Positions 16,891-24,956 of a stretch of 64,000 bases of DNA are shown here, in pieces; the stretch's first letter is position 1, and each line of letters begins with the position of its first letter. The stretch is from NCBI RefSeq assembly GCF_047303175.1, contig NZ_CP138945.1; one strand, given 5' to 3'. Below the pieces are notes generated by a model. The model did no database searches. It saw only the letters and a list, made by a program, of their open reading frames with translations, and was not told the DNA's origin. Both the position numbers and the translations under genes were made by a program. Origin of the DNA: Prochlorococcus_E sp000760215. Lineage in GTDB: Bacteria; Cyanobacteriota; Cyanobacteriia; PCC-6307; Cyanobiaceae.

Positions 16891-17463
16891 TTGAGAGCTA
16901 TAAATACTTTAGTTTCATCACTGGCAAGCCTGCTTCTTATCATAGTTGGAGGAATGCTCCCATCAGCAATATTATCATTAGGAAGTGGCTATAGCCTCAA
17001 GATCTTAGACCTCCAAAGTTCATGGCAAATTCCATCAGTTCTTTTATCTGCATTAATCTGTGGACCACAATCTGCATTAATAGCAACTATTGCCTACTTA
17101 ACGATAGGGTTAGTATATCTACCAGTCTTCCAAGGTGGAGGGAGTATTGGATATATGGCAAGTCCAGCGTTCGGATATCTAGTCGGTTTCGTTCCAGCTG
17201 TGTGGATAACAGGAAACTGGGCAAAAGTAGAAACGAAGAAATCAATATTTAATTTCTTTACGATCGCATGTACAGGATTGGTATTAATTCACACAATCGG
17301 AATCATAAATATAATCATTGGTACTATCACCTTAAGATGGGATAATTCAATTTTAGATCTGTTAATTAAATATAGCATTACAACATTTCCAATACAGCTA
17401 TTGCTTTGTGCACCTACAATATTATTAGCCAAAACATTCAGAAGGGCACTTTTGATTAGATGA
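16891..17463 (+). CDS. bioY: Biotin transporter BioY (S component)
   Basis: BioY is the substrate-binding membrane subunit of biotin importers of the ECF type, and can also work alone. The 190-residue protein has about six hydrophobic segments, with IPSVLLSALICGPQSAL, YLTIGLVYLPVFQGGGSIGY and SPAFGYLVGFVPA as the family landmarks. The start is TTG; no ATG precedes the conserved region in the frame. The lspA start overlaps its stop in an ATGA arrangement. No bioM/bioN genes adjoin, although an orphan EcfA-like ATPase gene lies at 12.5 kb. Confidence 0.9.
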   Translation: MRAINTLVSSLASLLLIIVGGMLPSAILSLGSGYSLKILDLQSSWQIPSVLLSALICGPQSALIATIAYLTIGLVYLPVFQGGGSIGYMASPAFGYLVGFVPAVWITGNWAKVETKKSIFNFFTIACTGLVLIHTIGIINIIIGTITLRWDNSILDLLIKYSITTFPIQLLLCAPTILLAKTFRRALLIR

Positions 17464-17924
17464 AGCAAAGACTATTTAGACGTAGCCATATATTTCTAAC
17501 ATCCAGTATTGTTATAACTTTGGATCAACTAACAAAGCTATATCTATCAGCCTATCCGAATTACCAAGGACATACAATAATACCAACCTTAATTAAAATC
17601 AATATTGTTAGAAACTATGGTGCAGCTTTTAACATATTTAGTAATTACACATTTTCACTAGGTGTTTTAAGTCTTATTGTTGCCATCGTATTGATACGCT
17701 ACGTCACAAATAAGTTGACATATAATATATACCAGCTCATTGCATTTTCATTTTTAATTGGTGGAACAATAGGCAATGGTCTGGATAGATGGAGACTAGG
17801 ATATGTCATTGATTTTATTCAACTTATACCAATAACCTTTCCTATTTTCAATATAGCTGATATCGCAATTAATCTAGCTCTGATGTTCATATGCTTAGAC
17901 TACGCAAGCAGCCGGAACAATTAG
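17460..17924 (+). CDS. lspA: Lipoprotein signal peptidase LspA (SPase II)
   Basis: LspA cleaves prolipoprotein signal peptides in the inner membrane. The 154-residue protein has four hydrophobic segments, the first catalytic block VRNYGAAFNIF, and the second IGNGLDRWRLGYVIDFI with the active aspartate, followed by FNIADIAINLAL with the other. Length is normal. It overlaps bioY by four bases. A lipoprotein substrate is visible in this window: the metal-binding protein at 48.2-49.2 kb has a lipobox. Confidence 0.94.
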   Translation: MKQRLFRRSHIFLTSSIVITLDQLTKLYLSAYPNYQGHTIIPTLIKINIVRNYGAAFNIFSNYTFSLGVLSLIVAIVLIRYVTNKLTYNIYQLIAFSFLIGGTIGNGLDRWRLGYVIDFIQLIPITFPIFNIADIAINLALMFICLDYASSRNN

Positions 17925-17995
17925 CCCATAAGGGTATTGACATCAATTTTATAATGAGATTATTTATCATTCTAAAATCAGATTAATATATTCAT

Positions 17996-19537
17996 ATGCA
18001 AAATAAAAGGAAGGTAATAGGATCATTACTGTTACTAATGATAGTAGCAGCATTTCTCAGCCTGATTGGAGCAATAATTAAACTTATAAACTTACAGACA
18101 ATAATATTATCAATTATACTATTAACTATTCTTACAAAGAAGAACCTAAGAACATTAATACAGAGGATATTACGTAAATTAATTTTTTCGATTAGAACTG
18201 ATAATATCACAAAAAACCTTCCAAAAGATAGAAGCGATGCAGCAATTAAGAGTTTAGATAGCATAGATCAGTTAACCCAACTTATACAAGATAAGATTGC
18301 TTCTGAGGGATTAAGGCATGAAAAAAAACGAGTAGAAAAGATGCTCTTAAGAGGTGATTTAGTCGTTGTAGTATTTGGCACAGGATCAAGCGGTAAGACT
18401 TCATTAATAAGTGCTCTTCTTAACAGAATAGTAGGGGAAATTGATCCAAGCATGGGTTCTACTAAACGTACAGGTTCATATCGGCTACATCTCAAAGGCC
18501 TTACAAGAGGGATAAAGATAATAGATACTCCAGGCATACTTGAAGGAGGCGAGGATGGTCGTCTTCGCGAACAAGAAGCTCTTCTAAAAGCCAGTAGAGC
18601 CGATTTAATAATCTTTGTTGTAGATTCAGATTTAAGAGCATTTGAAATGAAAGTAATTACCAATCTTTCTAAGGTTGGTAAAAGACTAATAATTGCACTA
18701 AACAAATGTGATCTACTTAGTGAAAGAGAAGAAATGAAGCTAATATCCTTAATAAGGAATCATTGCAATGGGTTAATAGAGCCTCACGATATAACTACTA
18801 TCTCTGCATCACCTCAATCAATACCGAATACAGGTAGTCGACCTTTACAGCCCAAGCCTGAGATAAATCAACTTATAAAGCGTATATCATTTGTTTTGCA
18901 TAGTGAAGGAGAAGAGCTAATAGCTGACAATATTCTTCTTCAGTGTAGAAACCTTGGTGAATCAGGGAGAAAATTATTGAATAGACAACGTTTCATAGAA
19001 TCAAATAGATGTGTAGATAAGTATTCTTGGATCAGTAGTGGAGTTGTTCTTATAACACCTTTACCTGGAGTAGATTTAATAGCTACTGCAGTTGTTAACA
19101 GTAGAATGGTAATGGAAATAGCAAGAATATACGGCGTAGAATTAAAGAAAGATGGAGCTAAAAACCTAGCAATATCAGTTAGCCAAACTATTGCTGGCCT
19201 CGGGATAGTAAAAGGAGGCGTATCCCTCATAAGTAATTCATTAACCTTACATTTACCTACGTATTTAATTGGAAAAACCATTCAAAGTATTACCGCCTCA
19301 TGGCTAACAAAAGTTGCAGGTGAAAGTTTTGTCACATATTTCCAGCAAAACCAAAATTGGGGTGATGGTGGAATCCAAGAGGTTGTTCAATATCACTATG
19401 ACTTAAATCGAAGAGAAACCAACCTAAGGGAGTTTATTAGAATTGCAATAGATAGAGTTGTCCAACCGGTTGATATGAATAAAAAGAAAAAACAACTTCC
19501 ACCATACTCAAGGCTTCAGGAGGAGGAGGGAGCATAG
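17996..19537 (+). CDS. GTPase with DUF697 membrane domain
   Basis: A 513-residue protein with two hydrophobic segments near the N-terminus (about 7-50), a complete Era-like G domain (G1 GTGSSGKTSLI near 128, G3 DTPGILEGGE near 175, G4 NKCD near 235) and a C-terminal DUF697 domain (LITPLPGVDLIATAVVNSRM onward from about 350) with further hydrophobic helices. Cyanobacteria and chloroplasts have such membrane GTPases, but no specific role is established to my knowledge. A second DUF697 protein lacking the G domain is encoded at 49.2-50.6 kb. The last 101 bases overlap the antisense small ORF that ends at 19437. The reading frame is open throughout. Confidence 0.85.
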   Translation: MQNKRKVIGSLLLLMIVAAFLSLIGAIIKLINLQTIILSIILLTILTKKNLRTLIQRILRKLIFSIRTDNITKNLPKDRSDAAIKSLDSIDQLTQLIQDKIASEGLRHEKKRVEKMLLRGDLVVVVFGTGSSGKTSLISALLNRIVGEIDPSMGSTKRTGSYRLHLKGLTRGIKIIDTPGILEGGEDGRLREQEALLKASRADLIIFVVDSDLRAFEMKVITNLSKVGKRLIIALNKCDLLSEREEMKLISLIRNHCNGLIEPHDITTISASPQSIPNTGSRPLQPKPEINQLIKRISFVLHSEGEELIADNILLQCRNLGESGRKLLNRQRFIESNRCVDKYSWISSGVVLITPLPGVDLIATAVVNSRMVMEIARIYGVELKKDGAKNLAISVSQTIAGLGIVKGGVSLISNSLTLHLPTYLIGKTIQSITASWLTKVAGESFVTYFQQNQNWGDGGIQEVVQYHYDLNRRETNLREFIRIAIDRVVQPVDMNKKKKQLPPYSRLQEEEGA

Positions 19538-19643
19538 GCCCTCTAGAATCTAATATTGTTATAATCAGCAAATATAGAGCTCCAATTAAAATAGAAAAGA
19601 TACCAGTAATAATTGCCACACACTTACCACGATCCTTGTTCAT
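19437..19643 (-). CDS. Small single-pass membrane protein, downstream of PLP decarboxylase
   Basis: A 68-residue ORF whose ATG overlaps the stop of the upstream decarboxylase in an ATGA arrangement, which is typical translational coupling. Residues 8-31 form one clear transmembrane helix (VAIITGIFSILIGALYLLII), followed by the distinctive LDSRGPMLPPPPEAL. The last 33 codons run antisense to the 3' end of the GTPase gene. I favour a real gene because of the coupled start and the coherent membrane-protein composition, and because I recall similar small proteins in picocyanobacteria, but I could not search. Function is unknown. Confidence 0.55.
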   Translation of the reverse strand: MNKDRGKCVAIITGIFSILIGALYLLIITILDSRGPMLPPPPEALSMVEVVFSFYSYQPVGQLYLLQF

Positions 19644-21016
19644 GAGATTTCAAGGGGGTGATTAATGAGTTCTGCTAAACTATCAATGTGACTAATTTTA
19701 GTATGTGGATTACCCATTACAGCCTTTAGATAAGTACGGTTCTTATAACATGGCTTCGATAGCATAAAGCCATGCTCTAGTAATTTTTTTCTTAATTTTA
19801 TAGCCCATACCTCTGCATCTTGTTTGGAGATATCATTAGGAGTAAAAGCTATTAAATGCAATGGGCCGGTTATAATATCAAATTTGGATTTATCAAGTCT
19901 CTCATAAAGAGAACGTCTACGATCAATAGACTTATCTAGTAAAGACTGAATACCATTAGCACCCAATTGTCTTAGTCCAAGCCATAATTTAATAACTTCT
20001 GCAGGTCTTGTACCTTGTAATCCAAGTTCACCTCCCTGATAATCGTTTCCATAAGATGGTTCTAAATATGGATAACCAGTAGAAAAGCAGGTAAAAAGAT
20101 CCTTAATATCAGACACTAATAATAATGAGGAGGTCTTTGTAATCCCAAGAAGTTTTTGCGGATTAACAGTAACAGAATTAGCCCTAGAAATATCCTTCAC
20201 GAGGCTTGCAGTGGATGATGACAAGCCAAAAGCTCCTCCTATTGCAGCGTCAGCATGCAGCCATATTTTTTCTTTGTGACAAAAATCAGCAATTTGAGTC
20301 AAGGGATCTATAGATCCTCGTACAGTAGTACCTGCTGTTGCTACAATCGCAAAGCATTTTTTCTCTTGAGATTTTATATTATGAAACTGTTCAGTTAAAG
20401 ATTTAATAGACATACATCCAAAATTATCGGTAGGAACCCTGACTAATGCCTCTGGAGGGAGTCCCATAACTGATATAGCTCTCGCTATTGAGACATGTGC
20501 CTCTGTACTAGCTAAGACGACAGCTTTAGGATCACATAACAGATTGGCATTAGACCTTGCTACTAACAAGGCCATTAAATTAGTTAGACTTCCACCACTA
20601 ACAGCAACACCACCAGCAGTCTCTGGCATCTCAAATTTATTTGCAATCCATTTACATAGACTTCTTTCTAATTTAGTAATGCTAGGTGAAAGCTCCTCAG
20701 CCAACAAATTATTATTAAGTCCAGCAGCTATCAATTCTCCAACAATTGAAGAAGTAAGAGGCGGTGGGTCTAAATGAGCAAGTGCTCCAGGATGAGATGG
20801 CTGATATGATCCGGCCATAATTTTTTGCAAATCATCTAACATCTCAGAAGAAGACAATCCATCTAAACGTGGTCCTATATCAGGCAACTCAAAATGAGAT
20901 GGTAAAGGGCCTCTATTAGTTGTAGAAGACAACCACTCACAAAGATCACTAGAAGCCCCTTCTAAAAATGACTTAAATTTAGGATCAGTGCGATCAGGAG
21001 GTGCAAAAAATTCCAA
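19640..21016 (-). CDS. PLP-dependent decarboxylase (group II)
   Basis: A 458-residue fold-type I decarboxylase of the group II family (aromatic amino acid, glutamate, diaminobutyrate or aspartate decarboxylases). Landmarks are SGGSLTNLMALLVARSNAN, ATAGTTVRGSIDPL, WLHADAAIGGAFGLSS with the PLP aspartate, and TVNPQKLLGITKTSSLLL with the Schiff-base lysine. The C-terminal substrate region ends KAVMGNPHTKISHIDSLAELI. The nearest named relatives I can suggest are L-2,4-diaminobutyrate/tyrosine-type decarboxylases, but substrate prediction is weak. It is divergent from tadA with an 86-base gap, and translationally coupled to the small membrane ORF downstream. Confidence 0.87.
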   Translation of the reverse strand: MEFFAPPDRTDPKFKSFLEGASSDLCEWLSSTTNRGPLPSHFELPDIGPRLDGLSSSEMLDDLQKIMAGSYQPSHPGALAHLDPPPLTSSIVGELIAAGLNNNLLAEELSPSITKLERSLCKWIANKFEMPETAGGVAVSGGSLTNLMALLVARSNANLLCDPKAVVLASTEAHVSIARAISVMGLPPEALVRVPTDNFGCMSIKSLTEQFHNIKSQEKKCFAIVATAGTTVRGSIDPLTQIADFCHKEKIWLHADAAIGGAFGLSSSTASLVKDISRANSVTVNPQKLLGITKTSSLLLVSDIKDLFTCFSTGYPYLEPSYGNDYQGGELGLQGTRPAEVIKLWLGLRQLGANGIQSLLDKSIDRRRSLYERLDKSKFDIITGPLHLIAFTPNDISKQDAEVWAIKLRKKLLEHGFMLSKPCYKNRTYLKAVMGNPHTKISHIDSLAELINHPLEIS

Positions 21017-21102
21017 TGGATTTCCCTTTCAAATATTTATACCAAAGAGTTAACAAAGAACGATATTCATTATGTTCAAATTAAAAAGGTTGTTCTAGAA
21101 AA

Positions 21103-21603
21103 ATGCAATTTTATCAACCGGTAAAACTTAAGGATACACAAACAGAAAGATGGATGGAAATTCTGCTTGAAAGAGCTAATAGAACTGGCTCTCAAGGTGA
21201 GGTACCTGTTTCAGCTGTTATCTTGAATGAATACGGGCATTGTATAGGCCATGGAACAAATACAAGAAATAAATATTTCAATCCCCTTGGCCATGCTGAA
21301 TTAATTGCTCTTCGGCAGGCTTCCTGGATAAAAAGAGATTGGAGATTTAACGAATGTACATTGATAGTAACGCTAGAGCCATGTCAAATGTGTGCAGGTG
21401 CTCTTATACAAGCAAGGATGGGCAAAGTTATTTTTGGTGCCGTGGATAAAAAAAGAGGTGGACTAGGAGGCTCATTAGATCTCTCAAAACATCAAAGCGC
21501 TCATCATAAAATGTCTATTGAAGGAGGGATTTTGAATGACCAAGCTAAAGAAGCATTGTCTAAGTGGTTTGCTGATAGAAGAAATGAAATAACTAGGACT
21601 TGA
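21103..21603 (+). CDS. tadA: tRNA-specific adenosine deaminase TadA
   Basis: TadA deaminates A34 to inosine in tRNA-Arg(ACG). The 166-residue protein shows the cytidine-deaminase-like zinc site: GHAELIALRQAS with the catalytic Glu, and TLEPCQMCAGAL with the two zinc cysteines. The substrate-side helix RMGKVIFGAVDKKRGG and the C-terminal helix are also present. The first ATG starts about ten residues before the usual family start, which is acceptable. Its stop lies 11 bases inside the 3' end of the convergent aminotransferase gene. Confidence 0.93.
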   Translation: MQFYQPVKLKDTQTERWMEILLERANRTGSQGEVPVSAVILNEYGHCIGHGTNTRNKYFNPLGHAELIALRQASWIKRDWRFNECTLIVTLEPCQMCAGALIQARMGKVIFGAVDKKRGGLGGSLDLSKHQSAHHKMSIEGGILNDQAKEALSKWFADRRNEITRT

Positions 21604-22759
21604 ATTTAGGCAATTGTGTCTCGAAAAGGTTCAAGATTCTTTCAACATTCTTTGATTGAGAGTTGTAGCCCATAAGACCAATTCGCCAGACCTTACCTGC
21701 TAATTCACCTAATCCACCACCAATCTCAACGCCATGCTTATGCAATAAATGAAGTGTGAAAGCTTTTCCATCAATGCCATCAGGTATTTTAACTGTAGTA
21801 AGAGTAGGAAGCCTTAGATTTTCATCAACATGTAATTCAATACCAAGTTGGGTTAAGCCAGTCCATAGGCTATTTGCATTTTCTCTATGGCGTTCCCATG
21901 AGTTCTCCAAACCCTCTTCAACAATAAGTTTAAGTGCTTCTCGGATTCCAAAATTCATATTTACTGGTGCAGTGTGATGGTAAACACGGTCACTACCCCA
22001 ATATTTATTTAACAGGGACACATCAAGATACCAATTAGATACTTTGCTTGTCCTTGCATTCAATTTGTCTTCTGCCCTTTTATTCATAGTAAAGGGGCCT
22101 AAACCTGGAGGGCAACTTAAGCCCTTCTGACTACAGCTATAAGCAAGATCCACCTTCCATTCATCTAAAAACAAAGGGATACTTCCAAGTGATGTAACAG
22201 TGTCTAAAATCAACAAGCAATTATATTTTCGACATAAATCGCCTATTCCATCCATAGGCTGACAAACACCTGTAGATGTTTCTGCATGTACTAGAGCAAG
22301 AACAGCAGGCTTATGTTTGATTAAAGACTCTTCAAGTTCATTAAGAGAAAAGGCTTGTCCCCAGGGTTTTTGAATTGTCTGAACATTTGCCTTATACCTT
22401 GAGGCCATGTCAGCCAATCGATGACCAAAGTAGCCTTTAATGGCAACAAGGACAGTGTCCCCAGGTTCAACAATATTTGCAATTGTTGCCTCCATTGCTG
22501 CACTACCAGTGCCACTCATTGGAAGAGTTAATCTATTTGTTGTCTGCCAGACATGCCGTAATAGATTCTGAACATCAGCCATTAAATCAATATAAAAAGG
22601 ATCTAAGTGACCAACAGGCTGATTGGACAGTGCTTGCAGCACTAAAGGGTGAGAATTAGAAGGTCCTGGACCTAGTAATAGCCTCTCTGGAACCGAAAGA
22701 GCTGATAGTGACGTGTCAAAAGTTTTCAACATTTCAGAGTTAGCTTTTGTTGTCGCCAA
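21593..22759 (-). CDS. Alanine/serine-glyoxylate aminotransferase family enzyme
   Basis: A 388-residue class V aminotransferase. The N-terminal LLLGPGPSNSHPLVLQAL, SGTGSAAMEATIAN, HAETSTGVCQPMDGI, ILDTVTSLGSIPLFLDEW with the PLP aspartate, and SCSQKGLSCPPGLG with the Schiff-base lysine identify it. The C-terminus has the substrate-side GLGELAGKVWRIGLMG. It would transaminate glyoxylate to glycine with alanine or serine, a step relevant to photorespiration and serine/glycine balance. Exact amino donor is not determinable. It overlaps the convergent tadA by 11 bases and is divergent from glnA across about 240 bases. Confidence 0.88.
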   Translation of the reverse strand: MATTKANSEMLKTFDTSLSALSVPERLLLGPGPSNSHPLVLQALSNQPVGHLDPFYIDLMADVQNLLRHVWQTTNRLTLPMSGTGSAAMEATIANIVEPGDTVLVAIKGYFGHRLADMASRYKANVQTIQKPWGQAFSLNELEESLIKHKPAVLALVHAETSTGVCQPMDGIGDLCRKYNCLLILDTVTSLGSIPLFLDEWKVDLAYSCSQKGLSCPPGLGPFTMNKRAEDKLNARTSKVSNWYLDVSLLNKYWGSDRVYHHTAPVNMNFGIREALKLIVEEGLENSWERHRENANSLWTGLTQLGIELHVDENLRLPTLTTVKIPDGIDGKAFTLHLLHKHGVEIGGGLGELAGKVWRIGLMGYNSQSKNVERILNLFETQLPKFKS

Positions 22760-22931
22760 GACCTAAAAAGAATAATTACTTAACCAAGAGCCTATACATC
22801 TATAGGTATGAACGTGAAATTAATTTTAGGTATTGCAATGCTGACAACCAAGGTGAAATAGCTTCTAATAACCAAATAAAAATTAAAAAGTCGCACAAAC
22901 ATTAGGAATTAAAGGGAAATAGTGCGAAAAA

Positions 22932-22973
22932 GTACTTATTGATACAAAACTAGATTGCTATGGTAATTACTTT
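22932..22973 (+). promoter_or_regulatory. NtcA-activated promoter of glnA (NtcA box plus -10)
   Basis: GTA-N8-TAC occurs at 22932-22945 (GTACTTATTGATAC). It is followed, after exactly 22 bases, by TACTTT at 22968-22973, a TAN3T -10 element. This is the canonical spacing of a class II NtcA promoter. Transcription would start near 22980, about 20 bases before the glnA ATG. NtcA is the global nitrogen regulator of cyanobacteria and glnA is a standard target. Confidence 0.85.
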
Positions 22974-23000
22974 TGTTGGAATATATCTATAAAAAAATCC

Positions 23001-24422
23001 ATGGGCAAATCTCCACAGGATGTACTTAGACAAATTAAAGATGAGGGTATTGAGCTCATTGATCTTAAATTCACTGACATCCACGGTAAATGGCAACATT
23101 TAACCGTTACATCAGACATGATCGAAGAAAGCTCTTTCAAGGAAGGGCTAGCCTTTGATGGCTCTTCCATAAGGGGATGGAAAGCCATTAATGAGTCAGA
23201 TATGTCAATGGTCCCAGACGCTACAACTGCATGGATAGATCCCTTTTATAAGCACAAAACACTTAGCATTATTTGTTCAATACAAGAGCCAAGGAGTGGG
23301 GAGCCCTATTCAAGATGTCCAAGATCTTTAGCTCAAAAAGCACTTTCTTATTTATCTTCTACAGGTTTAGCTGATGTAGCTTTCTTTGGACCAGAAACAG
23401 AGTTCTTTATTTTTGACGACGTAAGGTATGACTCAAAAGAAGGCACTTCCTTTTATAGCGTAGACACTATTGAGGCCCCTTGGAACACAGCAAGGTTAGA
23501 GGAAGGTGGCAACCTAGGATACAAAATACAATATAAAGAAGGATATTTCCCAGTAGCTCCAAATGATACTGCTCAAGACATGCGTTCTGAGATGTTACTT
23601 CTCATGGGTCAACTAGGAATACCTATAGAGAAACATCATCATGAGGTTGCAGGACCAGGTCAACATGAACTTGGAATGAAATTTGCTTCACTTATAAACG
23701 CAGCAGATAACGTAATGACATATAAATATGTTGTTAGGAATATTGCCAAAAAATATGGCAAGACAGCAACTTTTATGCCAAAACCTATCTGGAATGACAA
23801 TGGAACTGGCATGCATGTCCATCAAAGTCTCTGGAAGGATGGGCAACCACTTTTCTTCGGTGAAAATACATATGCCAACCTATCTCAAACTGCCAAATGG
23901 TATATAGGTGGCATTCTTAAACATGCACCTTCTTTCTTAGCCTTCACAAACCCAGGAACAAATAGCTATAAACGATTAGTACCAGGGTTTGAAGCCCCAG
24001 TAAATCTTGTTTACTCCCAAGGTAATAGATCAGCTGCTATTAGAATTCCTTTAACAGGACCAAGTCCAAAAGCAAAAAGGTTAGAATTTAGACCTGGTGA
24101 TGCTATAGCAAATCCCTATTTAGCCTTTAGCGCAATGCTAATGGCTGGAATTGATGGTATTAAGAATCAAATAGATCCAGGCGAAGGAGAAGATCGTGAT
24201 CTATTTGAACTTCCCTCAGAAGAACTTGCCAAGATTGCAACAGTTCCATCATCCTTAAATGATGCATTGGATGCACTAAATAGAGATAATAATTATTTAA
24301 CTGAAGGTGGCGTGTTCGATGATGACTTTATAAATAACTTCATCGAAATGAAGTATGAAGAAGTTCAGCAATTAAGGCAAAGACCTCATCCTCATGAATT
24401 CTTTATGTACTATGACGCATAA
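23001..24422 (+). CDS. glnA: Glutamine synthetase type I
   Basis: GlnA condenses glutamate and ammonia with ATP and is the main entry of nitrogen. The 473-residue protein has the beta-grasp N-terminus (IELIDLKFTDIHGKWQHL), GLAFDGSSIRGWK, GPETEFFIFDD, KHHHEVAGPGQHELG, NDNGTGMHVHQSLW, FTNPGTNSYKRLVPGFEAP, NRSAAIRIP and RLEFRPGDAIANPYLA. In the C-terminal loop that carries the adenylylated tyrosine in E. coli (LYDLP), this protein reads LFELP with Phe402, so classical adenylylation would be impossible. Cyanobacterial GS is normally controlled by NtcA and small inactivating factors instead; none of those factor genes is seen here. A strong NtcA promoter precedes it and inverted repeats follow it. 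Confidence 0.97.
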   Translation: MGKSPQDVLRQIKDEGIELIDLKFTDIHGKWQHLTVTSDMIEESSFKEGLAFDGSSIRGWKAINESDMSMVPDATTAWIDPFYKHKTLSIICSIQEPRSGEPYSRCPRSLAQKALSYLSSTGLADVAFFGPETEFFIFDDVRYDSKEGTSFYSVDTIEAPWNTARLEEGGNLGYKIQYKEGYFPVAPNDTAQDMRSEMLLLMGQLGIPIEKHHHEVAGPGQHELGMKFASLINAADNVMTYKYVVRNIAKKYGKTATFMPKPIWNDNGTGMHVHQSLWKDGQPLFFGENTYANLSQTAKWYIGGILKHAPSFLAFTNPGTNSYKRLVPGFEAPVNLVYSQGNRSAAIRIPLTGPSPKAKRLEFRPGDAIANPYLAFSAMLMAGIDGIKNQIDPGEGEDRDLFELPSEELAKIATVPSSLNDALDALNRDNNYLTEGGVFDDDFINNFIEMKYEEVQQLRQRPHPHEFFMYYDA

Positions 24423-24448
24423 TAAATAAGCCTATTTATACATTTTTT
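24422..24448 (+). terminator. Weak A/T stem followed by T-run after glnA
   Basis: ATAAATA at 24422-24428 pairs with TATTTAT at 24433-24439 across the loop AGCC, and six Ts follow at 24443-24448. It begins at the glnA stop codon. The all-A/T stem is thermodynamically weak, so this is a candidate only; the stronger repeat at 24464-24499 may be the main terminator. Confidence 0.35.
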
Positions 24449-24463
24449 CAAATTAAACATTAT

Positions 24464-24499
24464 AAAATAAGCAAGGTTATATACTATCTTGCTTATTTT
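24464..24499. terminator. Perfect 12-bp inverted repeat, likely glnA terminator or 5' hairpin
   Basis: AAAATAAGCAAG at 24464-24475 is exactly complementary to 24488-24499, with a 12-base loop. The arms end in A4 and T4 runs, which is a bidirectional-terminator layout. The right arm ends six bases before the ATG of the small ORF at 24505, so the same hairpin could cover that gene's ribosome-binding region. Confidence 0.6.
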
Positions 24500-24504
24500 C
24501 TAAT

Positions 24505-24849
24505 ATGAATATTATCAGCAATCTTAGATTTATAAAAAAAAAGGTATATAAATATAAAATTATACCTATTATATTTTCATTAATAATTATAGTCCTATCA
24601 ATAAAGGGGAAAGACTTGCCAAAAGACTTTAACAAAACCTATATAAATAAATTCAATAAGATGATGGTTAATATTGAAAGTAAATTAAATAGAAATGATC
24701 TTTCTGGTGTTTGTTCAAAAGCTAAAGATATAGATAAATTCATTCAAAAGGATATCAATCAATTAAGAGAAGCTGAACCAAATTATTCATGGGATGACAT
24801 ACAAGCTCTAATGAAGGAAATTCCCAACCAATTATGTCCCGATCAATGA
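24505..24849 (+). CDS. Small membrane-anchored or secreted protein, unknown function
   Basis: A 114-residue protein with a basic N-terminus, one hydrophobic segment at about 22-33 (IIPIIFSLIIIVLSI) and a charged helical domain that probably lies in the periplasm. The two cysteines in LSGVCSKAKDID and NQLCPDQ at the C-terminus are suitably placed for a disulfide. The domain pattern, with conserved-looking spacing of ESKLNRNDLSGVC and LKEIP-like helices, resembles small secreted helical proteins common in picocyanobacteria. No function can be assigned. It follows glnA after a hairpin, so it may share read-through transcription with glnA under nitrogen control. Confidence 0.7.
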   Translation: MNIISNLRFIKKKVYKYKIIPIIFSLIIIVLSIKGKDLPKDFNKTYINKFNKMMVNIESKLNRNDLSGVCSKAKDIDKFIQKDINQLREAEPNYSWDDIQALMKEIPNQLCPDQ

Positions 24850-24956
24850 AAATATTGCTTGATATACAAAAATATAATTCTCTTAGCAACAGAAAATATT
24901 TAATTCTCTCAGTTGGCTTAAAAATCTGTTGAAATAGATAAAACTTGAAAAGGTTT

